DNA of 64,000 nt from Anisus vortex (Eukaryota; Mollusca; Gastropoda; Planorbidae): assembly GCA_949126835.1 (NCBI GenBank), contig OX421499.1, positions 25,982,490 through 26,046,489 on the forward strand, in the 5' to 3' direction. The notes below the pieces were generated by a model. It did not search any database. It had not been told where the DNA came from and saw only the letters and a list, made by a program, of their open reading frames with translations. The stretch's first letter is position 1. The number at the start of each line of letters is the position of its first letter. Position numbers and translations under genes: made by a program. Positions 1 through 14,247 of the stretch are shown piece after piece.

Positions 1-3000
1 AGGCACACAGGTTATCAAAGTTTCCTCTTGCCAGATGTGCTTGTATCGCCAGCAAGCATCTATGATCAAAGGAAATAAAATGTAACATCAATTAAATCAA
101 TGCATTAACGAACGGACATAAGAAAAGGAAAGACATGGAGTGGTTATTTTGAATTGCGACATGTTTCAAAAATAAGTAATAGTACTTGGAACTTAGATAT
201 TTTAAACGTAGGCCCTAAGACTACTTACTACTAAGAGTTCTTTTACAGTGTTGTTATTAGCTATTTAAAATATATTTTTAAAAAGCTAAACATACATTAT
301 TAACCTCTTGTATATTTGTTCACCCGCTCATATATTTACATCTAATTCATTTTAAAATCAAGTTTATATTTTTGAGAACCTTGCAGTGCATGGCCATGTT
401 ATTGTTATATAACTATCAACTATTTCACAGGGTCGTCCATTTGGGGGGGGGGGGGGGGGGGGGGGAATTAGTATATTAACTTTATTTTTAAAAACTATTC
501 CAATGTACATGAATCTCAAGACTGTACCGATATCTTCATCCAGCGAGTCCTTACAGTGCGGTACTCCATCACATAGGAACCAGTCTGGAATCCCAAGATT
601 GTTCAGCTCTAAAGGAATTGGAGAAATGCAAGATCCATCCCCACACCTGAAGCATGGCCGAGGGTAATGGCTTAGGAATAGCTCTGTCAGTAAGAAAAAA
701 AACAAAAAAGTAATTAGATAAAATGTAATAATGGTAAACATTATGAATTCCTATTGTGGCAGCAAAATTCAATATAATATTGGGAATTGAGGTCAATAAT
801 ATTTAACGAGGCATTTTTTTTCTGCTTTTTTTTTTATTTGACTGACCTGACAGTTATTACATGTGATCATTTTCTTAATAAATAGAAACATCAGGTATGT
901 AATATTAATATATTTAATAGTTCATACAATTTAATATATGAAGGCCTACAGACTAAATGGTATAGGTATAGAAGACGAAGAAGTTATGTTAGTCTGTGCG
1001 AAAAAATAAAAAGAACATCTAAAAATAAATATATAGTCTATGATTATATTTCTTTTATTGTAGCTTAAAGTGTATGATTTGTCACACTTTGTTCTCTTAA
1101 ATCAAAGTGTACATAAAATCAACAATCAAATAATATATGATAGGTGTAAGTTGTTTTTTTTTACAACAATCAAATGTTATATTTTATATGAAATAAAATT
1201 ATCATCAATAAAATATTATACAAATATTGAACAAAACCATATGGCCTCAGCCCAATAGTTATTTAAATTAAATCATAATGATATTCTAAATTTAAAGATT
1301 GAATAATATTATATAATTATATAAATATTTGATAAAACAATAATGGATGTTCTCTGCTCTATGACTGACCTGAATTACGACAATATTCATCATAGCCATT
1401 GTCACAGTCTCTTTGACCGTCACAGACAACAGACAGGTTGACACATTGATTTGGTGAACAGAAAAATTGACAGTTTGTAGAATTTGCTAAGTACCCAATG
1501 ACAATAAACACATTAGAACATGCTTTTATAGACTGGTGTGTTAGTTGTGACTCAACCACTGATCTATGTAGGCCGTTATATGGCTATGCTATAGGCATTA
1601 TAGGTCTACGCAGGTAGGACCTAGATCAGTGGCTGCAACAAACATGTTTTTATGATTATTATTGAACACAACATGTCAATTTTAACAAATGAAGTAAATT
1701 AAAGAAGTAAATAAAATAGAATAGAACAATGTTAAGTAATTTAATTAAATCCCTACTCTACTTTTGTATTCGCTTGTAGCCAAAATGGAAAAGAAGGGAG
1801 AGCACCCATGCAGCTACAATTTAAATGACACGATACGATAACTTAATTAACGGCCCTTTCTTCTTGTCCGAAGTTTAGGGCTCAAACTTAACAACATAAG
1901 AAAGATGGCAGTTAAGTCTTGTTTTTAATTCTTAAACAAACTAGCAGTGTCACTGTACGAAGAGCTGAGATTATTCATCCTTTAGGGTGGGGTTGTCAAA
2001 CTTTATATCACAGGCTTACAAAACGCACAATGTTAAATCACGCTTGAAGGGTGCGAACCGAACTGATTAAACAAGGACTTACACTGAGCAGTAGAAAGCA
2101 AAACTTTTTGTAATCATATAGATCTAAATATGAACTAGAACTATAACACTTTATTCACTTAACGGACTTAAAAGATAAGATGCAGGCCTAAAAAATGACA
2201 AAATGTTTTTGCTCTAATGTCAATGAGTCAGAGACGGATGTTTGGTGGCACATTTTCTGGACAACAAACAGCTGTCATTGTCATTGTCGTTTATTCTAAT
2301 CGACGGGGCAATGTCTTCCCTCAACTTTTCGTTATTCCAAGCTTCTACATTTGAGAATTCGTTTTCCTTTTATAACTCGTTATTTTGTGCCTGAAATTCT
2401 CACGCACGCCAGTTATAACTGTAATAACTGTAACACTGTAACCTAAGCAGAGGCCGGGTGTGGTCTGAATGACTTTAGTTTGACACATTTAACTCTGAGG
2501 TTGCGCATATCTATATATATAAAAAGACAGTGTTAAGCCCCGCGAGGATCCCCATTGGTCAATTTGAAAACACGTGTGTCACTGACCTATCTAGGCCTAG
2601 CCCAATATACCAATACCAATAATAATTTTTCACATCGGACATGTGTCTTCGATAGCTCAGTGTTAAACGTAGTGGACTGCTATACGGGCGACCAGGGTTC
2701 GATTCTCCAGTTAGACTATACTTTTTTTTTCGACAATTAATTTTTCAAACTTTTAAAAACAAAAGACATTGTAAATCTATAGGCAATATAGATTTTGTTA
2801 AATAAAAATATTTGACTATTTTGTTTACCCTATTACAATATTTATTTACTTTCCTAAAAGTATTCAGTAAGTGTAGTTTATAAATTTGTTATCTGCACCC
2901 CAGACAGTCCTTTTTTTTTCACCCGGGCAACGCCGGGCAATGTAGCTTGTAAATAAATATAATCACGTTGAATGAAGTCCCGGAAGATATATACGAGAAA

Positions 3001-4704
3001 ACTGTTTTTCTCCCTTATCTACTGTAGACTTGTGGACTCTCTAGCATTTAGTCCAGCCAATAACTATTGACCAATGTTGGTTGTCAACTGTATTCTTGTT
3101 TTTTGTTTTCTTTATTTATCGGCCGAAGATGCTCTGTTATTACAGAGGCGCACTTGTTCCCCACACATCCCAAAAACACAGGCTAACAAAGCAATGTCGG
3201 ATGGCAGGGGCGAGGTTACGAGGGGCCAACACATAAATTTGGCCCTTGGGGACAGGGCCACCACAATCCTAAATATGCCGTTTACCGTGCATAATGAAGC
3301 GTAAATAATACTACTCTAGTTGTGTCCATGGGGAGTTGTGTTGCTCGCCCAATCCTGCCATGCTCGCTTGGAATATAAAAGTGTTGCCTGTTAAAATACC
3401 GGACACCTTCATCCCATCTTACCCGCTTACCCTTCCCAGGTATCCCGCCCAAGGTAAAATTGGATATAAGCTTATTGCTTTACAGTGTCCGGAATTTTCG
3501 TTTTTATCTATTGGACAGTCTGCTGAAAACTGGACTGTCCGGTTCAAAACCGGACACAGGGTTGTAAACTTGTAGGTCAGAAACAAAACAAAAAGTTCAT
3601 CAAAACAAGAAGTTCATATTTAATATGTCTGTATTAACGAATGTGTGTGTGGGGGGGGGGGGGTGTGGTTTGTTAAGTAGCTAGATGGGGAAAAACTGTA
3701 TGTCACTTACCTTCCAGAGACTGAACATTGTAGCACAAGAAATTGGTCAAACTTATAAGTGTTAATATCAAAATCAGGAAATTCTCTGGAGAAAAAAAAA
3801 ATAATTAAAAAACATCGAATAAAAAAATGCTTTCTTATCGTAGTATATCAGTGACAAAATATAGACATAACAGGCCTAAGCACTTATTGGAAGAGAGGGA
3901 AAGAGATTGCGAGAACTAAATATGAAAAGATAAGTAGGCCTTCAAATACTTAAGGCCTAGGCCGATATATACTAGAGGCCGACCGAAATTTGGTTTTGGT
4001 TTCAGCGCCGAACGTAGACAAATGACCTCTTTCGGCACAAGCTTAGTTTCGGTTTCGGCGAAGCCAAAAAAGTTAGCATTCTGTTTCAGACGAAACTGAT
4101 ATTGACTTTCGATCATCAGCCAAATATCTATTTTAACTTTCAAAATTCAGACTGCAACCCTAGAGCTGAATCTATTACTCTGCGTATTGATAGGCCTTAA
4201 TTTCATTAAGTTAAACTATAAACTTCTGCGTGAAGTAGAAAATTAAACTTAATCATAAACTAAGCTTAGTTAATATTACACAAAAATGTGCAGTCTTTTA
4301 AAATCTTTTGTTTGGCAATTTCGGTTTATTCTTAAGTTTCGGTCAAAGGTGTAGTGAAACTTTGGTTTTCGACCGAAAGTAAATTTATAACTTTCGGTAT
4401 ATTCGTTTCAGCCTCTAGTGCATACACCAATTCTTAAATTATAAAAAATGGTGATGTCTTCTCTTTTTTTTTTAATACCCGTATTTCTGTATAGGACTTT
4501 TCCAATTCCAATAGATCTGGCATTCTTCTAGTTGTCTAGCCATGCACATGGGTATGGAACACAGCCGAAAATCATTTGCCACTATTCAATGAAAATTTAA
4601 CTAACTTCATTTGTATTATATTAATTACAAAGAATAATTTAATAAATCATTGCCCGTCAGTATAGACAAAAGAAAATTTCAATCTTACCAGAATCTGTGT
4701 TCAT
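1..4704 (-). CDS. LDL-receptor class A domain protein, 5' part (partial at left edge)
   Basis: Likely a secreted or membrane protein; identity not determined. I read five exons by GT-AG signals and phase: 4689-4704 (start codon plus 16 nt in all), 3711-3785, 1370-1486, 528-683, and about 1-59, which runs off the window. Every junction keeps phase 1, the usual phase of LDLa exons. Exons 1-2 give a short N-terminus and a hydrophobic signal peptide (core LILILTLISLTNF). Exon 3 is one complete LDLa module with six cysteines and the acidic Ca-binding end (CDGQRDCDNGYDEYC). Exon 4 plus the start of exon 5 form a second six-cysteine module with a longer loop (CDGVPHCKDSLDEDI). What follows lies outside the window, so receptor, GPCR or CUB-type architectures all remain possible. 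The exon 5 call is the weakest. Confidence 0.6.
443..465. repeat. Poly(G) tract, 23 G
   Basis: Uninterrupted run of 23 G in an intron of the LDLa gene (poly-C on the gene strand). Shorter G or C runs of 9-17 occur at about 3651-3663, 5382-5396, 5899-5915, 6004-6018, 23979-23990, 31255-31267 and 41662-41673. True lengths may differ because such runs are hard to sequence. Confidence 0.85.
2640..2955 (+). repeat. tRNA-derived SINE (family B)
   Basis: The head at about 2652-2712 looks like a tRNA with an A box (TAGCTCAGTG) and a B box (GGTTCGATTCT), but lacks a normal acceptor stem, so it is not a working tRNA gene. An AT-rich body follows, then a GC-rich tail (CCCGGGCAACGCCGGGCAA) near 2922-2941. 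The same tail and body, in reverse, recur around 17.5-18.1 kb, which supports a dispersed family. Confidence 0.55.
3973..4417. mobile_element. Non-autonomous hAT-like MITE (CGGTTTCGGCC-rich family)
   Basis: A 445-bp element beginning TAGAGGCCGACCGAAA and ending GCCTCTA, rich in inverted copies of the CGGTTTCGG / CCGAAACCG motif. The flanking 8-mers ATATATAC and GTGCATAC agree at 5 of 8 bases, with only transitions between them. This fits an old hAT-type 8-bp duplication. No coding capacity. A related copy, split by later insertions, lies at 34.9-38.2 kb. Confidence 0.55.
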
Positions 4705-7700
4705 CTTGGTCAATCCTCTTTTTTTCAAGTCTTTGAGAATTCAATAAACTTTGTAAACCTCCTTAAGAAAGTTGCATCGAAGTACAATATAGACTAATTG
4801 ATAGCTGTTATTTCTTCCAACTTTTAAGTGCTAACACAACAAAGAAATAAGCTTACGCACTTTTTAGAACACCATAATTATACTATTAGCCTACTAGTAT
4901 CTCCTCTGTGTTTAGAATATTTATACACCAAGAAAAATTATCAATATATTATTGTCTATAGGCCTATATTAGCGTATAAAAACACTCAATTATACTCGTA
5001 ATAAAGCTTAAGGTGATTAAACGAGAATGATATTTGGAATTATAAGTATAGTCCTAACACTATTGGTTTTTAGATAGTTGTTAAACGTTTTTCTTTGTCT
5101 AGTATTTTTATTATAGAAAATTATTTTGCGTATTTGTTTATTCTCCCAACCCTTTATTTTACGTTATCTTTCTTAATTCCACAAGCTCTCATCCTTCTGC
5201 CCAAAAAGTTTGATAAAGACAGAGAGTGAAGTGAAGCAGATCTCAAAAAGCAATTTCAGTAGATGAAGTTCTGATAACAATTGTTGTTCTCAACACGCAT
5301 GCAACATGGTATTAAAAAAAAAACTATAACAAAGACACTCCACTACTGTGGAAACTAATGATGAAGAGATTATGCCCTCCCCCCCCCCCCCCCCCTTCCA
5401 GAAATCATAACCAAGGCCACCTTTTGTGCATATTAAATTTAAAAACCGACTTGGTAAACACTAAGTATATTGGTACGAGTGAATTTAATTAAAGTGTCTA
5501 TAAAAACGTTTGCATAGGCGCAGCCACGGAGGGGCAAGGGTAGTAAGTCGCCCTTCCCTTAATCTTGTTCACCACCGGCCATTTTTTGGTTCTAAACCGA
5601 GGATTCTACATACATTTTTTTGCTTCATACAATTTGTTTAAGAAAATGAAACAATTCAAGCTTTGAAATATTAAAATTTAATCAATAAAATGTTTACGCA
5701 ACCGAACGCTCTGTAGGTTGGGCGGGTAGCGCCCGTGCACTGAAACGCCCTGTAAGTGTGCGGGCGGTACGTTTTAACTGTTGATAATAAAATATTAGTT
5801 TTTCCAATAAGTTTAGTTGGCAATAGTAGGCTACCCCAGTCCAGAATTATCCTGCTATTGCTTTTTTTAAACTGTAAACTCCCACCCCCACGCTGTATCC
5901 CCCCCCCCCCCCCCCACATTACAATTAACCAGGTGGTCAAAACACCACGCAGCCTTGTGAGCTTTGATAAAAATAAAGTGGGTGCCTTAGGTAGGTGTGT
6001 GTGAGGGGGGGGGGGGGAGGGCTGAGAGTAACGCAAACACCCCACATGGCTCAGACAAATTCCTGATATTTAGTATCAGAACTCCATAAGCAGTTTTTAT
6101 ATATTTTAAGAAAAAAAAATAGGCTCCATTGTTTGGTACTTATAAGTTGAATCCTAAAGATGATTGAATCTAGACATGGAGAAAAGAAACAGAGACCGAG
6201 ACCAGTGCCGAGACTCGTTGTGAAGCAAGCATTCGGTAAACAAACCAATAATATAGTCACGTGGTCAAAACTCTTCTGTCCACTAAAAAAACTTGAGTTC
6301 TTCTCGTTCTCCACACATCTCTTCACATTATCTCAATAGATTGGAATGTGAAAGCCAAGATCATGTGACTATTGTGCAACCGTAGTTCGCGTAAACACAC
6401 ACACAGTGTGACACACACACAGGCCTAAATACATGGGCAACCTTTCTATTTTTTACTCCCTTTCTATTAACTTGTATTTTCTGTCTGTCTGCTTGCTTGC
6501 TTGGTTGTTAGCAAAACTTTGCATCGATTTTTCGACCACTTCCCGTCGTCCAATCGAGCTGAAACTTGAGCAGCAGACTTGTCCAGACTAACATTAACAA
6601 TACATTCTATCAAATTTGCAGCATCGTAGCCTTTGGAATAGTCACTAATACCTTCGACCAATTGGGTTAGTTTATTTAAAAAAATGTATTAAAACTAAAA
6701 CTAATAAAATTGCGAAATAAAATTCAATGCACTGTTCATTCCATCTAGTATTACAAATGTACACATAATCGCCACGACTGTTCTTGTAGGCATACAAATG
6801 CCCAATATGTAGCCTATTAAACGGTACAAAAAAATGTAGGGGTGGGGGTCAACAAACTCATACTTTTGGTATTTAAAATACTTTCAGGATCATATGGAAA
6901 AATAAAAATTAATATTTCATTGAGAATCATTGACTGTAACACAATCATATTATTACAGCCAGGGTGACATATGCAAATTAAATTTCTAAAAGAAACAAGC
7001 AAAACTCTCTAACGATAATTACACACAAATACATACTCGTTTTTTCTCATCCTATATGTTACAGATGCTGCTTCTGTACAGCAGATTGTTGCGCCCTACG
7101 CTTATCTGTGGTTGCCGTCTAGTCTTGCACCCTGATTAGTGTTTACAATGCAATTATGTTATTGGTTCTCCAAGTTCAGGCAACCCATTCTATGTCTTCT
7201 ATTCTAGTCACACTCGAGAAGAAAGAGAACTCGTATGCATCTGATCTTGCATGTATCCCGTCGGACCAAATTGATGCCCCATTTACCTTGCATATATGGG
7301 AGAAAAGAAAAGTGTTTTTGTCCTTATGTTTATCTGAACTTTGTAACCGATTGTTCGTGTGTTGTATTTCTAAGTTATACTGTACTAATTTACACACACA
7401 TAGTTTGAACAGGTGATATTTCTATAAAAAACAACAACAAGGAAACATAAATAAACAAAGAGAAACGCCCATTTGGTGATGTAATATTGACTTTACTCCA
7501 AATTAATTTCTCTTCAATACTTGTTTGTTTTGTGTGTATACATTACTAATTTCAGTGATACAAGACATGCTATATGGCTTATTATGTAAATGACTAATTA
7601 CAAACACAATATCAAGTATGCACATTGACCTTGTACTGCTGACCTTGTGACTATTAAACAGTGTTGAAATGAGTCTTACAAAGCAACACTCTACAAAGGC

Positions 7701-7740
7701 ATAACAAGTTTAGCTAGGTAATTATAATAATAATAAAAAA
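4705..7740. other. No recognisable gene
   Basis: Sequence upstream of the LDLa gene, AT-rich with short poly-G/C tracts. Open frames here are short and have no family features. About 6470-6660 looks like a degenerate dispersed repeat. I see no convincing exon. Confidence 0.5.
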
Positions 7741-10700
7741 TGTTAACATAAGAAAGGTTGCATGTTTAGATGTAGCACTCCAGGCGCTAAAACAATACAT
7801 TCTCTATCAGTAACATAAGAACCTAATTCATTATGTGATGTGTTGACATATGTAATATTATTTACATTAACCCTTTCAACATTACAAAAAAAGGAGAATG
7901 TATATCCTGATGAAATTTGAGAATGTATTAGAATATCAAGAATCAAGATAAAACATACATAGACTTCCTAGAGTTAAGGCTAAGATTAAATCCAGCTCAT
8001 TTACAAAATACAATTTAAAAAAATTAAATGAAAAATTTATAAGAAAACAATTCAAATATTGCAAAAAATAACTTTGTAAATTTCACAAAAGTTTGTTTTA
8101 ATTATTTCATGAACAGAAGAAAAAAAATCATTAGCTGAGGTCATGAAAGGGGGTGGTGGAATGCTACAGATTTTAAAAACATGATACATGAACTATTTTC
8201 TCAGTTGTCTACCTTTTCAAATGAGGGAGAATAACTAGATGGTATTATAATAGGGAGATAGAGATACATCAGTGAGAATACCACAAGTAAGTAAATTAGC
8301 TGAGTGGGGAAACAACTCTGTGCTAAAGTTAACATTCTATCTGCAAACTATTTCTGGACACAAAAAAAACAACATTTGTTTTTAATATCTTTTTTATTTT
8401 CACAAGGCGTAAATACACAGTAACACAGTGTGTATAGATAAAATGAAGATTACTGAACAACTGTTTTGTTAATGGTCATTTGCTGTAAAGTCTTAAGCAA
8501 CAATACTCAGAACAATAAAAATAATCTGTTTATTTTACAAGTCAACAGTACGGTATTTCTTTTTCATCTACCTCCTTTGTTTTTGTTTTTTTTCTAAATT
8601 ATTCATTGAACATTCATATAGTCTATTTACTTCAGGTTTTCATAATTAATTGCAATATAATAGCAAAGTCCAAGGGAGCGAATTCATTGTCCAAGGGAGC
8701 GAATTCATAGTCCAAGGGGGATAATTCTTCTAAGTTAAGGAAAACTCTGTTTAGTTATTCAATGCTGTACTTATTGTTTTCTGAGAGTAAGAAAAGATAA
8801 AAATGACCATATTTAAAGTGTATACTGAAGATAGAAAAATGTAAAGTAGAGACAAGTATATTTGTATAGAAATACAAAAGAAAGTACAAAAGAATGAGCG
8901 CAGCTAGCATCAGCGGCATAGCCAATGACACGAGGGGTCGAGAAAGTATGTACATAGATGGTGCTGGAGGGTTGAATTTTTGTTATATTTGTAGTGCATT
9001 CTACAAACAAATGCAAGCAAAAAACAACAATAGTGATTAATGCTGGAGCATATTATTGACTTGTTAGTTCAAAACGGTAGATTACTTGAATTTGGGGCAC
9101 TTTAAGATTTATCATATGGGTGTAGAAAAATACAACTAGAAACTTGTTTGCCTTATTTTATTTTTTATCCCTTATTTAAATGTTATGACATACAGGCTCT
9201 ATTGCTGCTAATAAAAGAAATATCAAGTAGGCCCTAAGTGAATACATGGGAAAAAAAAAATAATACATGAAATAACATATCATAAAATGACATAGATAAC
9301 ACAGAGTGATGTAAGTACAAGAATGAAGTAATGACATGATATAATATACTTAATACAAAGTGATATAAATACACTGTAGAAAAAAAACACTGGAGTACAT
9401 TTATTTTTTATATAAAAAAAAACTAAAATTATTCATTCTCTCTTGAAGATGTTTTGCTATTTAAATACACCCATTGTGAGAATAACAAATCAGATCAGGA
9501 AAAATAAAATATAATGGCCATGGCTTTTCTTAACTGCCATTTCATGACAGATGTCATATTACAAATGACAGAGCTAGTCAGAAGCCAAATTTAGTAAATA
9601 GTTACAATTCATGGTAACAATGAGACTAGTGTAGGAGTCAAATTCAACTTTGGAACCAAAAACATTATTTATATATACACTGGGTCGGCAATGGGTGAAA
9701 ATGGATATGAGCAAAGTCAGCAATACACAGGGATTCAAGGGAGATGATATGAAAACTGGTAAGAACACAATATTGAATGCAATACAGAATACACTTTGTA
9801 CTGGAGACAGTGATAAACATTGGCTCACAATGAAGCTACAAGTTTACACAAATATATTAACTACCTTCAAATTAGGGCATGCCAGATATAGAATGATGAT
9901 TACATTATAGATGTGATTATATTACAATATTACAATCCATATCCTTGAGAAAAAAAATGACCCTAAGGCAGACCCAGGATGAGATGGAGATGAATCTGTG
10001 ACAGTTTAGGGGGTTCTGGCAAGGAGAAAAAAAATCAGTTGACAGATCTAAGTGGAAGAAGATGATGAGGCATGCCAGAACAATACATGGGCTGTAGTAT
10101 GCTGAGTTTGTTTACAAGATATGACAAGGTGAGTCACTTGTTTATAGGGAACAATATTTCCCTGAGAATTAAACCCCTTTGAAATATTACAACACAAGCT
10201 CTGGTGAGAGTATTGCATCTCTTTCCCACTGAATCAGGTGAAATTTTTATAAATATTTTGTTGCCAGCATTATTTGGTAACTTTGTTAAAAGCAAAAATT
10301 GTTGAAGAGCATCTTATTATCATTCCTCATAAGTCCAAGGGAACTAGCAAAGGCCTCAGTAGGGTTACATTGAATAAACCATTATCCTTTACATGTTAAA
10401 CAGATAGATTTTAAAAAGAAAATGAAACAACATGATTGAGTTAAACACTTGCAAAAGTAAAATCTATAATAACAAAAAATTTTCTCATGAAAAATATTTG
10501 ATGTTTCATGGATAAAGAAATGTCTGATGAAGTGATGCTTACAATAGAAGAAACATTGCTTTACTTTAGATATTTGTGCAAGAAATAAAATACTGAGACC
10601 ATCTTCCTAGAACAATGTAATGAACTAGTCTTTGAATGGTGGACAGATCACAATGCATGAACAAATGTTGACAGATTATCCAAAAAGAGGCTCAAAATTA

Positions 10701-13700
10701 CTTTCAATTATGCTAACTATTGAGAGATTGGTCAGTAAAATGTGTGACCTCCAATTGAATCTGTCATCTCATCATTTCTGGTTTTTGATTCATAATTAAA
10801 ATCAGTGCCAATCAAGTCATTAGCAAAACTGTCACATCAAAATGTGTGCCTTTCAATGTTATATTTGAGCATTTAATTTCAAATAAGATTTCTTATTTTA
10901 CATTTACTAATTAATAAATCAAAAGGTTTAGTCTGTATACTGAAATATCTATAATGAAGATTGAAAAAAAAAAAAGTTGAGTTCATGTTTTTAAAATAAA
11001 AGACTAGCTACAAAGCTCAGTTATAGGAAATGTGGGCATAGTTATTCGACAAAGATAACGGAGGCAAAGGTCTGTTGGGTTTGGTCCACACCTAGCCTAT
11101 AAAACTGAACTATACAGTATTAAGGCAGATATGGTAGCGATAAAACCATTAGCAAAAGTTATAAAGAAGACTACCTCAAATAATCTATCCTTACATATAC
11201 ATATGGCCTTAAGGTACCATATTTAATTAAACCAAATAGACCACATTGTTACAGTTAATGGAACATTGCATTGAGAGAATTATACAAAACATGTTTTAAA
11301 AAGCCTATAATAACAGCACTTACAAAAATATCAAAAGTCTATAATAACAGCACTTACATATGTAAAGCAGGTGGAACAGTCTGACAAAAGGGAACAACAT
11401 TTGTTATCAATGTTATAAATGTTATAGAAACTATTGTGGAAAGGAAAAAAATATGTATATGGTATTATGGCAATGTAATCTCCTAATGTACAAAATATTT
11501 CTATAACAGTGAACAACCCAAGTGGCTTGGAATGTTAAGGAAGACATAAAAAGCTAAATAAGCTGTAAATAGGTTTACATAACAGCCAGGCATAGATAAA
11601 AAGCACAGTGTGCTGCAATATAATTTTGAAAAAAGAGACACAATCACAACAATAAATATGTGCCACGTCATCAGCATAGATTCAGCAACAAGAATATCAA
11701 CACACACAAAAATTGATCTCTTAAGAGTTTGGAATAGTTTAGGATCTATCAGCTGACATAAAGTGTTTGTTTTTTCAAAACATCAATTTGAACAGGTTTT
11801 GATTGCGCTCATGTTAATGCACAGCTTGTTTGTTTAACCCACAGCCTGTGGTCTATTAAGTCTTGATTGAGTTCTACAAATGTCACATGACTTTTTGAGG
11901 TAAAAAAAATGTGTTCCCTTAAATATTACAAGTTTATCAAAGCTGTGTTTTACTACAGAATTTAGTAAATGCAAGTCAACGGCTTCGGGAGATAACTCCA
12001 ATAGTTTGAATTGATACCTAAATATTTATCATCATCTCAATCAAACAAATTTGAAAACAGTTTAAGGGCATTATAGTATGTAGTATAACTGAAAACTGTA
12101 ATGGTGAATGAAGCAAAACACAAATGTGAAACAAAAAGTTGAAGATGTGAAAACCAGTTGACCAAATAAATAAGTAAATAAATATCCAGAATGAAAAAAA
12201 GCTGAAACATTACAAGCAAAATAAAAACCAGCTGCAAAATTAAATGTTTATGAAAAAGGATTTTGGCTCAAGTTTTAGAACAGTGATGACAATTACCAGT
12301 GTCCCATTGGGTGGCCAGGGGCCAGATAGGCTTCCTTCTATATGACTACTAATACACCTGAAGCTTCTATATGCTAAAACACACTTTCAACTACTACTAA
12401 TGAAGAAGTCAGTTGTGGACATGACTTCACACAAAAGGATGATAAACCATAATATGTCATGATTGACAATGATGAATGTTTTTAATGGCACTTTGGTGTT
12501 TTATATTCTTCTATTAAAACATTGTTGGGTTGTCTCAATAGAACTCTAACAATCAATTGATGAACTGAATATGATAGAAAACTATTAGAGAGATTCCTAA
12601 TTCATTTTACACATGCCAAAGGGAAAGCCTCACAAATTTAATGCATAATGTCAGCATAGTTTTTATAAATTCAAAACAGTGGAAGTTTGAGTTACACAAC
12701 TTTCTGTATTCTAATTTTCCTATGACAGTGCCAGTGGACTGGCAAGGTGAAGGTCTTGGGGTTCAAACCCTATTAATGACACTGAAGGGTAACCCTTTGG
12801 CCTAATCAGCCCCAGGATTCTATTGTGGGATAGTAAAAATCAAACTTGTCACTTTGCCAGCCACACAATCTCTTTATGTGCCGGGGCCTCAGAAACAGCC
12901 GCTGAATGCTGCCTCAACAGCTCTATGTATCTATTTGGCTTTCAGAAGGCTTCTCTGCTTACTTTAACTTGTTTACTTTACAATCATGTTTGACAAAGTA
13001 TGTTTATTTCCTCATCTCTACTTGTCATTGCTTTCACATCAAACCTAACCTTACCTTAAAGCTTATTTACACAATTAATTTAGGAAAAAAACACACAATA
13101 ATAAGGAGAATAAACACTTACAAAATATACATGAATTATTTTTAACAGGAAATTGTACAATAGTAAGCCAGATCAACACTTAGACTGAATGGCTTTTAGT
13201 TACTTTTTACGCAAACAGACATGTGAATCACATGATGAAGCTAACTAAAGTCTTTTGTTCAAAAACTATTTCTTTAACAGACAGAGACAAAAAAAATACT
13301 AAAGTCATTAAATTATTTACCGTAATGTCCATATACAAAGCAGAATAAGCAGAAAATACAGAATTTCTAAACAAAATTTATTATAAAAAATTGTTTTAAA
13401 AGCCCTTCATCTATATTAATGCAGGTCTCATTTATCTCTTACATAGTTTATGTGTTGTTTTTCTTCTACTAAATTTAAAATGTGGCCTGTTAACAGTTAA
13501 CAATATTACTAAAAAAAAAGTCCAAAAAGCCACACACAAAAATGAGTTGTTCAATTTGTTCTCATTTGCATAGTTACCAGATTTATTAATTTTGCAAATT
13601 ATATTTTGGCATTTGAAAAGAACTTAAAAAAATAAATTGACATAAAAGTGTGATTAAAAAAAATCAGAATTGTCATATAATGAATTGTCTTGGTTTGCAC

Positions 13701-14247
13701 AATTGTCTTTTCTTCCTTCTGTCTGTGCCAAGAACTACAACTCTACTTCCAACATTCTTTAAAGTACTAACGTACTTAGACAGATCTAGGATTTAAAAGG
13801 TTATCAAAAGGTCTAGTTCACTTTTTAAAAATGGGTTAAGGCCGGGATGGTGTGACATATACAACCTGATTGTACATTTAGATCTTGTGATACAAAAAAG
13901 TTCCAAAAACCACATTTTTTCAGCATATGATAGTAAATAAAAAAATTTTGTTCTTTTACATTTTTACAATGAATAGTGAAAAAAAATATTTTAATAATCA
14001 AAAACATACTTTTAAAAATTCCTTCAAAAACAAAAATTCAATAATTGGCCTGACCTGCAGGTGGCATAATGTTCTTGATACCGGTAATGCAATAATATGA
14101 GGCAGTAATAATTATACCTACATAAAGAAAAACTTATCAATACACAGACTTTAAAATTTTGAAACCAAACAAACAAGAAACCAAATAAAAATGTTTACTG
14201 ACATATTTAAAGCCCCCGACAAAAGAAATACATTTTGATGCCTCATC
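7741..14247. other. No coding gene seen; downstream flank and possible long 3' UTR of ELMO
   Basis: AT-rich sequence downstream of the ELMO stop codon (minus strand). Open frames do not exceed about 86 codons and show no domain. Several TTTATT hexamers (AATAAA on the minus strand) are present, so the 3' end of the ELMO transcript cannot be placed. One diverged SINE lies at about 12.73-12.91 kb, and a short triplication (GTCCAAGGGAGCGAATTCAT-like) at about 8668-8720. Confidence 0.45.
12727..12910 (+). repeat. Diverged tRNA-derived SINE (family A)
   Basis: Contains a B-box-like GGGTTCAAACCC near 12758-12769, then the GCCAGCCACACAATC-type segment shared with the better copies at 19.4 and 31.4 kb. 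The 5' head is badly decayed. Confidence 0.4.

Noticed and set aside
2652..2712. Possible tRNA gene
   Set aside because: A and B box-like motifs are present, but no acceptor stem or cloverleaf can be drawn, and a SINE body and tail follow. Treated as a SINE head.
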